DNA of 6,566 nucleotides from DUVT01 sp041675865. GTDB lineage: Bacteria > Bacillota_I > Bacilli_A > ML615J-28 > CAG-698. The number at the start of each line of letters is the position of its first letter. Within the stretch, counting starts at the first letter, position 1. Position numbers and translations under genes: made by a program. Shown piece after piece: positions 1 to 5,367 of this stretch. The DNA lies in assembly GCA_041675865.1 (NCBI GenBank), contig JBAYTA010000099.1:1-6566 (forward strand), read 5' to 3'. The notes beneath the pieces were generated by a model. It was not told the DNA's origin, searched no databases, and saw nothing but the letters and a program-made list of their open reading frames with translations.

Positions 1-33
1 AAGAAACCTCACAAAACAATATTATATAGTTAA

Positions 34-62
34 ATTATACTATAAATGTTATAAAAAGTCAA
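34..62 (-). promoter_or_regulatory. Strong sigma-A-type promoter firing left, out of the window
   Basis: Read on the minus strand, a -35 TTGACT (62-57) is followed by a 17-base spacer and a perfect -10 TATAAT (39-34). It lies just past the terminator of the ROK kinase gene and points the same way, so it most likely starts a separate transcript for a gene beyond the left edge. A GAGGT on the minus strand at 9-5 could be that gene's ribosome binding site. The downstream gene is not visible. Confidence 0.75.
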
Positions 63-89
63 TAGTTAATATAATTCCATGATAGAAAC

Positions 90-118
90 AAAAAAGGCTG
101 CTGACTTTGTCAACAACC
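90..118 (-). terminator. Intrinsic terminator of the ROK kinase gene
   Basis: On the minus strand a 10-bp stem (118-109 with 105-96, including two G-U pairs) closes a 3-base loop. It is followed directly by six T's (95-90). It has a T-run only in the minus direction, which fits termination of the kinase transcript. It sits between the kinase gene and the next minus-strand promoter. Confidence 0.8.
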
Positions 119-120
119 TG

Positions 121-140
121 AAAGGAGCAAAAGCTCCTTT
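121..140 (-). other. Second hairpin directly after the kinase stop codon
   Basis: A perfect 8-bp stem, AAAGGAGC (121-128) with GCTCCTTT (133-140), closes an AAAA loop. It begins four bases after the kinase stop codon. On the minus strand it has no T-run of its own and stands just before the true terminator at 90-118. On the plus strand it is followed by TTTTAATTT and could weakly stop rightward transcription. It may protect the 3' end or assist termination; this role is inferred. Confidence 0.5.
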
Positions 141-144
141 TAAT

Positions 145-999
145 TTATACATATTTACTTTTGAAATTAACTAAAGCCCCAATCATTCCCCCATCATTAG
201 TATTAGGTGATATCTCAACTTTAGTTTTAAAATAAGCTGGGTCTTTATATTTATCAATTTCTAGCATTAATTCATCTAGAAAAGTTTTACGATTTGTAAT
301 TCCTCCTCCAAGAATAATTTTAGAAAAATTAAAAATTTGTCCGATATTAACTAAACCAATTGCCAGATTTTTGTAAAAATAATTAACTGCACTAATTGCA
401 TAACTATTACCTTCATCGAAAAGTTTAAATACTTCTAAGCCACTATTAACATCTAAACCTATTTTTTTAGCTGTCCTTACTAAAGAAGATACGGATGCAA
501 GGTTTTCATATTTGGTGCCATTTATTAACATAGTTCCAAATTCACCAGCAGAATTTGAGATCCCATGATAAATTTTTTTATTTATTACAATTGATCCACC
601 AATTCCTGTCCCGATTGCTACCATTAAATAATCATCATTATTATATAAAATATGGCTTAAAGCAAAACAGTTAACATCATTTTCTACACTTGCTGGTAGA
701 TTAGTCTTTTCATTTATTAAATCGACTATCTTTAAACCAGTATAACCTGGCATAATATCATTAGCATAAATTATACTACCATTAATATGATCAACTACAC
801 CTGCAGTTGAAATTGCAACACCTTTAAGTTTGTGTTTAAGTTTGTAATCATTTATTATATCAATAACTTTCGCAATTACAGATTCCCCACCTTGTTTTGC
901 ATTTGTATCTACATCGTTTTTTTCTAATATATTATAGTTATCATCTAACAAGCCATACTTAATTTTAGTTCCACCAATATCAAAACAAATATAATTCAT
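145..999 (-). CDS. ROK-family sugar kinase (glucokinase/beta-glucoside kinase-like)
   Basis: A 284-residue ATP-dependent sugar kinase of the ROK (repressor, ORF, kinase) family; cytoplasmic, phosphorylating a sugar or glycoside for glycolysis. The N-terminal phosphate-binding motif is DIGGTK (residues 7-12). END.N (106-110) holds D108, the expected catalytic base. The ROK signature region runs from about IGTGIGG (129-135) to the GEFG stretch (152-155), and LGGG lies at 230-233. The usual cysteine-rich zinc motif CxCGxxGCxE is absent and the ExGH motif reads EFGT (153-156), as in the non-zinc branch that includes Listeria BglK-like glycoside kinases. The substrate is therefore unresolved. The ATG at 999 was chosen because AGAGG precedes it at good spacing and the inferred transcript start lies near 1048. 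A longer in-frame ATG at 1083 would lie in the -35 box. It is a single-gene unit with its own promoter and terminator. A cre-like site near the promoter suggests possible carbon control. Confidence 0.9.
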   Translation of the reverse strand: MNYICFDIGGTKIKYGLLDDNYNILEKNDVDTNAKQGGESVIAKVIDIINDYKLKHKLKGVAISTAGVVDHINGSIIYANDIMPGYTGLKIVDLINEKTNLPASVENDVNCFALSHILYNNDDYLMVAIGTGIGGSIVINKKIYHGISNSAGEFGTMLINGTKYENLASVSSLVRTAKKIGLDVNSGLEVFKLFDEGNSYAISAVNYFYKNLAIGLVNIGQIFNFSKIILGGGITNRKTFLDELMLEIDKYKDPAYFKTKVEISPNTNDGGMIGALVNFKSKYV

Positions 1000-1054
1000 T
1001 TTTAACCTCTTTTTTCCCTCAATATCTGATAATTTTACATAATAATTTATGCAT

Positions 1055-1083
1055 ATTATACCACTAAAAAACTTAAAAAACAA
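1055..1083 (-). promoter_or_regulatory. Promoter of the ROK kinase gene (extended -10)
   Basis: On the minus strand TGGTATAAT gives an extended -10 (hexamer 1060-1055). A weak -35 TTGTTT (1083-1078) sits 17 bases upstream. This places transcription start about 50 bases before the ATG at 999. The weak -35 overlaps a cre-like sequence. Confidence 0.6.
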
Positions 1084-1095
1084 ATAACGTTTACA
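1082..1095 (-). promoter_or_regulatory. cre-like (CcpA) site overlapping the kinase -35
   Basis: The minus strand reads TGTAAACGTTATTT, matching the Bacillus cre consensus TGWAANCGNTNWCA at every position except the last two. It overlaps the kinase -35 and lies between the two divergent promoters, so a bound repressor could block the kinase promoter. This is a by-eye consensus match only. No CcpA gene is in the window. Confidence 0.3.
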
Positions 1096-1108
1096 TAATA
1101 TTTTCCAC

Positions 1109-1136
1109 TTGAATTATTTTTGATTTAGTATATAAT
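1109..1136 (+). promoter_or_regulatory. Promoter of the amino-acid ABC importer operon
   Basis: TTGAAT (1109-1114) is followed 16 bases later by TATAAT (1131-1136); CTTGAA one base earlier gives a 17-base spacer. Transcription would begin around 1142, ahead of the structured element and the T-box. I see no convincing second promoter between the first terminator and the T-box, so both leader units appear to lie on one transcript. Confidence 0.7.
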
Positions 1137-1158
1137 ATCTATATCTTAATTTTATGAA

Positions 1159-1222
1159 GGCTAATTACAGCTAAACAAGATAGGTAAAAATTTTACCTTG
1201 AGTATAGGATCGAATGTTTAGC
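1159..1222 (+). ncRNA. Unassigned structured leader RNA (candidate riboswitch or attenuator)
   Basis: A compact fold lies between the promoter and a terminator. An 8-bp perfect stem, GCTAAACA (1170-1177) with TGTTTAGC (1215-1222), encloses a 7-bp hairpin (1182-1188 with 1192-1198, loop AAT) and an unpaired segment around 1199-1214. A second upstream copy of the pairing sequence, GGCTAA (1159-1164), could instead pair with TTAGCC (1218-1223). That would take the first two C's of the terminator stem that follows. This gives two exclusive folds, as expected for a transcription attenuator. I do not recognise the sequence as any riboswitch class I know. The ligand, if any, is unknown. Confidence 0.5.
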
Positions 1223-1248
1223 CCAAATAATTTTGGGTTTTTATTTTT
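1222..1248 (+). terminator. Intrinsic terminator upstream of the T-box
   Basis: CCCAAA (1222-1227) pairs with TTTGGG (1232-1237) around a TAAT loop and is followed by TTTTTATTTTT. It lies inside the importer leader, before the T-box. It must be bypassed for the importer to be made, so it is probably a conditional terminator controlled by the structured RNA just before it. Its first C is shared with the long stem of that element. Confidence 0.75.
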
Positions 1249-1251
1249 AAT

Positions 1252-1485
1252 AAGTCAAAGAACAAGAGAGTAAAACTTAATTAATTTTTAAAGCGAATTA
1301 GAGATGGTGAGAGTCTAGTGAAATATTAAGTTTGAAGCGCACTTGGGAGATTTTGATTCGAAATAATAGTAGAACAAACGTGAATCTAGCGTTAATGGAT
1401 TAGAGTGGTCATAAATATATTTATGACAATTTGAGTGGTACCGCGGAAAAATTTCGTCTCATCTTTTTTAAGATGAGATTTTTTT
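1252..1485 (+). promoter_or_regulatory. T-box leader, predicted tRNA-Arg specificity (CGC specifier)
   Basis: A complete T-box riboswitch controlling the importer by transcription antitermination. In stem I, AGTA (1269-1272) faces GAA (1334-1336) as the loop E motif, above which AAACTTAAT (1273-1281) pairs with ATTAAGTTT (1325-1333). CAAG (1263-1266) pairs with CTTG (1342-1345) below. Between GAA and CTTG lie G, CGC, A. By the GAA-N-specifier-A spacing of the well studied glyQS T-box, the specifier is CGC (1338-1340), arginine. The distal loop GATGGTG is at 1302-1308. An 8-bp hairpin (1408-1427) is stem III. The T-box TGGTACCGCGG is at 1436-1446, with UGGU predicting an A (or wobble G) discriminator base. 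The competing terminator is 1457-1485. Reading CAC (histidine) instead would need a shifted register and a C73-compatible UGGG. Confidence 0.93.
1457..1485 (+). terminator. T-box-controlled terminator
   Basis: TCTCATCTT (1457-1465) pairs perfectly with AAGATGAGA (1470-1478) around a TTTT loop, followed by seven T's (1479-1485). CTC at 1458-1460 can alternatively pair with GAG at 1433-1435 in the antiterminator when uncharged tRNA is bound. It ends six bases before the ribosome binding site of the first importer gene. Confidence 0.9.
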
Positions 1486-1504
1486 ATATTAGGAGGAAAT
1501 AAAA

Positions 1505-2317
1505 ATGAAAAAAATTATTCTTGGATTATTAGTTATATTGGTTTTTAGTTTAGTTGCTTGTTCAAAAGAGAATACAAGACTTGAGAAAGTTTTAGAAAAA
1601 GGTAAATTAGTAATTATAACTTCACCAGATTATGCACCTTTTGAATTTATTGATCCATCCAAAACTGGAGATGATAAATATATTGGAGCTGATATTGAAC
1701 TTATGAAATATATTGCAAAGGAATTAGGTGTTAGTCTAAAGTTAGAAGTTGCTGATTTTAATACTACTCTTGCAAGCCTTGCCCTTGGAACTGTTGATCT
1801 TGCAATTAGTGGTTATACGTATGAAGATGAAAGAGCTGAAAATTATGAATTAAGTATTCCTTATTATAATGAAGGAAAACAAGGTGTTTTAGTTTTAAAA
1901 GAAAATTATGAAAATTTAAATACTAAAGAAAAATTAAATACAAATATAAAAATAGGTGCCCAAGCAGGCAGTATGCAAGCTGATTATGTTAGTCAATTAG
2001 AAAATGCGAAACTAGAGAACTTCCTTGCTATTCCTGATGGAATTACTGCGCTTGATAGCAAAATCATTAGTGGAATTTCTATATCTAAAAAGGTTGCAAA
2101 TATTATTATGGAAAAACATCCCCAAAAGTATGAGTTTGTGGAAGGTGTGTTTGAGGTTGATGAAGAGTCAACAGCAATGTATGTGATTGCAAAGAAGAAT
2201 GAAACTTTATTAATTGAAAAGATTAATGAAATAATTGAAAAAGTTGTTGCAGAGGGGCTTTATGCCATATGGGATGAAGAAGCAACTATAAAAGCTATTG
2301 AGTTAGGATTATTATAA
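1505..2317 (+). CDS. Amino-acid ABC importer, substrate-binding lipoprotein
   Basis: A 270-residue extracytoplasmic receptor of the polar amino-acid family (SBP_bac_3), tethered to the membrane and delivering its ligand to the permease encoded next. A signal peptide with lipobox LVAC puts the lipidated cysteine at residue 19. The family pattern is clear: YAPFEF (43-48), GADIELMKYIAKELG (61-75), then SGYTYEDERAENYELSIPYY (102-121) with R110 as the expected alpha-carboxylate-binding arginine, and GAQAGSMQADY (151-161). The Asp that normally binds the alpha-amino group just before the [KP]xVA segment is replaced by Ser (S194 in ISKKVA). AGGAGG (1491-1496) lies eight bases before the ATG. It is the first gene of an operon under T-box control. 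The arginine-type T-box suggests arginine or a related basic amino acid. Histidine, given hutH next door, is the main alternative. Confidence 0.93.
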   Translation: MKKIILGLLVILVFSLVACSKENTRLEKVLEKGKLVIITSPDYAPFEFIDPSKTGDDKYIGADIELMKYIAKELGVSLKLEVADFNTTLASLALGTVDLAISGYTYEDERAENYELSIPYYNEGKQGVLVLKENYENLNTKEKLNTNIKIGAQAGSMQADYVSQLENAKLENFLAIPDGITALDSKIISGISISKKVANIIMEKHPQKYEFVEGVFEVDEESTAMYVIAKKNETLLIEKINEIIEKVVAEGLYAIWDEEATIKAIELGLL

Positions 2318-2967
2318 TGTTTTTTGAAAACCTCATAAAAATATTAATAAAGTATTATCCAATCTTTTTAGAAGGTGCTTTAGTTACAATCGTAATAGCT
2401 ATTATTACAGTTTTGTTTGGAACAATATTTGGTAGTATTTTAGCTCTTATGAAGATATCTAACAACAAAGTTCTATCTATTATTTCTTCAATCTATATTG
2501 AAGTCTTTAGGGGAATTCCTTTATTACTACAACTTTGGGTAATCTATTTACTTACATCATCATCTTTGGGGAAATTTGTAGCTGTATGTCTTGCGTTAAT
2601 TTTAAACTCTGCTGCTTATGTTGCAGAAATTGTAAGAAGTGGGATAGCATCAGTTGATAAGGGACAAATGGAAGCAGCTAGAAGTCTTGGTTTATCAAAA
2701 AGCATAGCAATGAAAAAAATCATTCTTCCTCAAGCAATTAAAAATATTTTGCCTGCATTAGGAAATGAGTTTGTTGCTGTTATAAAAGAGACATCTTTAG
2801 CATCTGTTTTTTTTATTGGTGAACTTATGACAGTGAAAAATACAATAACTACACTTACTTATCTTTCGCTTGAACCATATATAATTATTGGGGTAATATA
2901 TTTAGTATTAACATATTCAATTTCTAAACTTATTAAGTTTTTAGAAAGGAAATTAAATGCAGTATGA
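2317..2967 (+). CDS. Amino-acid ABC importer, permease subunit
   Basis: A 216-residue integral membrane permease of the His/Glu/Gln/Arg/opine family, forming the transport channel, probably as a homodimer because only one permease gene is present. Hydrophobic segments lie at about 18-45, 52-80, 86-105, 155-170 and 188-206. Family motifs include FRGIPLLLQL (64-73), SAAYVAEIVRSGI (98-110) and the EAA loop GQMEAARSLGL (116-126) followed by LPQAIKNILP, which docks on the ATPase. The start codon overlaps the receptor stop by one base (TAATG at 2315-2319), with AGGA at 2305-2308 as ribosome binding site. The genes are thus translationally coupled. Confidence 0.93.
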   Translation: MFFENLIKILIKYYPIFLEGALVTIVIAIITVLFGTIFGSILALMKISNNKVLSIISSIYIEVFRGIPLLLQLWVIYLLTSSSLGKFVAVCLALILNSAAYVAEIVRSGIASVDKGQMEAARSLGLSKSIAMKKIILPQAIKNILPALGNEFVAVIKETSLASVFFIGELMTVKNTITTLTYLSLEPYIIIGVIYLVLTYSISKLIKFLERKLNAV

Positions 2968-3701
2968 TTAAAATAAATGATTTAAGAAAAAGTTTTGAAA
3001 ATCTAGAAGTTCTAAAAGGAATTGATTTAGAAACAAAACAAGGTGAAGTTGTCTCAATAATTGGTCCATCAGGAAGTGGTAAATCAACTCTTCTTAGAAG
3101 TATTAATTTACTTGAGGTGCCAAGTTCTGGAAAAGTAAGTTATAAAAACAATCTTATTTTTGATGAAAAAATTATCTTGAACGAAAATGAATTAAATTCA
3201 TATAGGCAAAAAGTTGGAATGGTTTTTCAAAACTTTAATATATTCAATAATCTATCAGTTATTGATAATATCACATTAGCACTTACAATTAATAAAAAGA
3301 TTTCTAAAGAGGAAGCTAATAATATTGCTTCTGATTTATTAAAAAAGATTGGATTATTTGATAAAGCAAATTCAAGAGCAAGTGATTTAAGTGGAGGGCA
3401 AAAACAAAGATTAGCTATTATTAGAGCAACTGCGTTAAAACCAGAACTAATGTTGTTTGATGAACCGACTAGTGCACTTGATCCCGAAATGGTTAAAGAA
3501 GTATTAGATTTAATTAGAGAAATTGTGCAAGCAGGGATGAGTGCTATCATAGTTACTCATGAGATGGCTTTCGCAAAAGATATAAGTGACAGAATTATAT
3601 TTATGGATGAAGGAAAGATTATTGAAACGGGTACTCCTTTGGAAATATTTAATAATCCTGTTAGTCCTAGATTAAAGGAATTCTTAAGTAAAATATTATA
3701 A
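2964..3701 (+). CDS. Amino-acid ABC importer, ATP-binding subunit
   Basis: A 245-residue cytoplasmic ATPase that powers the importer, of the GlnQ/HisP/ArtM type. All nucleotide-binding motifs are intact: Walker A GPSGSGKST (34-42), Q-loop Q89, signature LSGGQKQR (142-149), Walker B LMLFDEP (162-168), D-loop SALD (170-173) and switch H199. The signature helix continues IIRATAL where IARALA is usual, a mild divergence. The ATG overlaps the permease stop by four bases (ATGA at 2964-2967). The nearest purine-rich stretch, AAAGGA, ends at 2950, far from the start, so initiation probably depends on coupling to permease translation. This is the last gene of the operon; a terminator follows seven bases later. 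Confidence 0.95.
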   Translation: MIKINDLRKSFENLEVLKGIDLETKQGEVVSIIGPSGSGKSTLLRSINLLEVPSSGKVSYKNNLIFDEKIILNENELNSYRQKVGMVFQNFNIFNNLSVIDNITLALTINKKISKEEANNIASDLLKKIGLFDKANSRASDLSGGQKQRLAIIRATALKPELMLFDEPTSALDPEMVKEVLDLIREIVQAGMSAIIVTHEMAFAKDISDRIIFMDEGKIIETGTPLEIFNNPVSPRLKEFLSKIL

Positions 3702-3707
3702 AAACAT

Positions 3708-3733
3708 AAAACTTGATTTTTTCAAGTTTTTTT
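3708..3733 (+). terminator. Intrinsic terminator after the importer operon
   Basis: AAAACTTGA (3708-3716) pairs with TCAAGTTTT (3722-3730) around a five-T loop, with further T's to 3733. It separates the importer transcript from the hut genes, which have their own promoter. Confidence 0.8.
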
Positions 3734-3758
3734 CATTTAGTCCACATGATATTATATC

Positions 3759-3787
3759 TTGATAATCTATAGGATTTATAGTATTAT
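3759..3787 (+). promoter_or_regulatory. Promoter of the hutHU operon with an overlapping inverted repeat
   Basis: TTGATA (3759-3764), a 17-base spacer and TATTAT (3782-3787) form a good promoter about 50 bases upstream of hutH. An imperfect dyad covers it: ATAAT-CTATA (3762-3771) against TATAG-T-ATTAT (3777-3787), centred on GGATT, with one extra base in the right arm. A protein bound there would block the polymerase, so it may be the operator that controls histidine utilisation. There is no T-box or other leader RNA I can see between it and hutH. Confidence 0.6.
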
Positions 3788-3843
3788 AAACTAGATGAAA
3801 TTATATATTTAATGTATATAATATTGGTACGAAGGAGAAATTT

Positions 3844-5367
3844 ATGGCAATTATACTTAAAGATAAGTATCTTACTTTAGAAGATTTTATCAAAGTAGCA
3901 AGATTTAAAGAAGAAGTGGTTTTAAGTGAAGATTTAAAACAAAAAATTAGCGAAGCAAACAAAAGAATTAGAAGTATAGTTTTGCAGTCTAAGAAAGTTT
4001 ATGGTGTAAATACTGGTTTTGGGAAACTAAGTGAAGTAGTAATTGAAAATAAAGATTTGCATAAACTTCAAGAAAACTTGCTTAAATCTCATGCTTGCGG
4101 AGTTGGTGAAAATTTTGATGAAGAAGTAGTTAGAGGGATGATGGTTTTAAGAGTTAATGCTCTTGCTAGAGGTTATTCTGGAATCAGACTCGAAGTTGTT
4201 AATAAGTTAATTGAATTATTAAATAAAAATGTTATACCCATAGTACCATCGCAAGGATCTTTAGGTGCTAGTGGTGATTTGGCACCTCTTGCTCATATGT
4301 CACTTCCTATTTTAGGACTTGGGGAAGTTATGTATGAAGGAATAATTATGCCAAGTAAAGCTGCTTTGGAAAAAGCAAATATAGAGCCTATTAAGAATTT
4401 AGAAGCTAAAGAAGGTTTATCTTTAATTAATGGTACACAAGCGATGACATCAGTTGGTGCTCTTACTTTATATGATAGTATTAGATTATCTAAAATAGCT
4501 GACATTGCATTATCTCTTAGTTTAGAAGCCTTAAGAGGAATAAAATGTGCTTTTGATGAAAGGGTTCATAAGATTAGAGGTCAAGTAGGACAAATTAAAG
4601 TTGCAGAAAATGTTAGAAAGATAATCCAAGATAGCACCTTTATTACAACACAAGGACAGTTAAGAACCCAAGATGCCTATTCCTTAAGATGTGCTTCGCA
4701 AGTTCATGGAGCATCTAGAGATGCAATTAGTTATTTAATTGAAAAAGTGGAATTAGAAATGAATGCTGCTACTGATAATCCTTTAGTGTTTAATGAAGAA
4801 GATGTAATATCTGGGGGTAATTTCCATGGTGAAATTATCGCTCAAGGGTTTGATTTTCTTAAACTTGCGATTGCAGAGTTTGCAAATATTAGTGAAAGAA
4901 GATTAGAAAGATTAGTAAATCCAGCTTTGAGTGAAGGGCTACCTGCATTTTTAGTTGCGCATCCTGGAATTAATTCTGGTTTTATGATTGTTCAATACTC
5001 TGCTGCTAGTTTAGTTTCAGAAAACAAGGTTCTTGCTCATCCTGCAAGTGTAGATTCAATTCCTTCAAGTGGAAATCAAGAAGATCATGTTTCTATGGGG
5101 ACTATATCTGCAAGAGGTGCAAGAGATATTTTAAACAATTCCTTAAAAGTTCTTGCAATGGAAATTCTTGCAAGTTTACAAGCTATTGATTTTCGAAAAA
5201 ATCTTGTACTAGGTAAAGGTACTAGTGTTGCCTATAAATATTTAAGAGAAAAATTAAAATTTATTGAAGATGATGCAGTAATGTATCCATATATAAATGA
5301 ATGTATTGATATAATTAAAAATGGTAATTTAATTGAAATTGTAGAGAAGGAAGTAGGTAAGCTATAA
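3844..5367 (+). CDS. hutH: Histidine ammonia-lyase (histidase)
   Basis: A 507-residue cytoplasmic histidase that removes ammonia from L-histidine to give urocanate, the first step of histidine breakdown. The Ala-Ser-Gly triad that cyclises into the MIO electrophile is at 142-144 inside GSLGASGDLAPLAH (138-151), the same numbering as the Pseudomonas putida enzyme. Other active-site residues are present: Y53 and H83, N196 in NGTQ, Q276, Y279 and R282 in TQDAYSLR, F327 in GGNFHGE, and E413 in GNQEDHVSMG. Length and motifs are those of a true histidase rather than phenylalanine or tyrosine lyase; H83 supports histidine. AAGGAG (3832-3837) lies six bases before the ATG. The gene overlaps hutU by one base and has its own promoter, separate from the importer upstream. 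Confidence 0.97.
   Translation: MAIILKDKYLTLEDFIKVARFKEEVVLSEDLKQKISEANKRIRSIVLQSKKVYGVNTGFGKLSEVVIENKDLHKLQENLLKSHACGVGENFDEEVVRGMMVLRVNALARGYSGIRLEVVNKLIELLNKNVIPIVPSQGSLGASGDLAPLAHMSLPILGLGEVMYEGIIMPSKAALEKANIEPIKNLEAKEGLSLINGTQAMTSVGALTLYDSIRLSKIADIALSLSLEALRGIKCAFDERVHKIRGQVGQIKVAENVRKIIQDSTFITTQGQLRTQDAYSLRCASQVHGASRDAISYLIEKVELEMNAATDNPLVFNEEDVISGGNFHGEIIAQGFDFLKLAIAEFANISERRLERLVNPALSEGLPAFLVAHPGINSGFMIVQYSAASLVSENKVLAHPASVDSIPSSGNQEDHVSMGTISARGARDILNNSLKVLAMEILASLQAIDFRKNLVLGKGTSVAYKYLREKLKFIEDDAVMYPYINECIDIIKNGNLIEIVEKEVGKL

Larger units (their letters stand above)
1034..1100. repeat. 11-bp direct repeat flanking the kinase promoter
   Basis: TTTACATAATA occurs at 1034-1044 and again at 1090-1100 on the plus strand, 56 bp apart start to start. 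One copy lies upstream of the kinase -35 and the other just downstream of its inferred start site. The upstream copy overlaps the cre-like site. Paired sites around a promoter can be operators, but AT-rich DNA raises the chance of coincidence. Confidence 0.4.

Noticed and set aside
1000..1083. N-terminal extension of the ROK kinase by 28 residues to an in-frame ATG at 1083
   Set aside because: The start would lie in the -35 box of the likely promoter, has no ribosome binding site, and adds residues ahead of the conserved DIGGTK that normally begins within the first ten residues.
1154..1174. Tiny leader-peptide reading frame (MKANYS, stop) at the start of the importer transcript
   Set aside because: No Shine-Dalgarno sequence precedes it, it has no run of arginine or histidine codons, and it overlaps the pairing strands of the structured RNA.
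1340..1342. CAC read as a histidine T-box specifier (the codon formed by C1340, A1341, C1342)
   Set aside because: It is three bases rather than one from the loop E GAA, is not followed by a purine, would use bases of the lower helix, and disagrees with the UGGU discriminator bulge.
3227..3550. Minus-strand open frame inside the ABC ATPase gene
   Set aside because: It is a shadow of the well conserved ATPase frame with no ribosome binding site and no recognisable motif.
3794..3822. Second hutH promoter with TATAAT at 3817-3822
   Set aside because: The only -35 candidate at proper spacing is GATGAA, and the transcript would begin almost at the ribosome binding site. AT-rich chance match.
4293..4505. 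Minus-strand open frame inside hutH
   Set aside because: It is a shadow lying opposite conserved histidase residues, without promoter or ribosome binding site.
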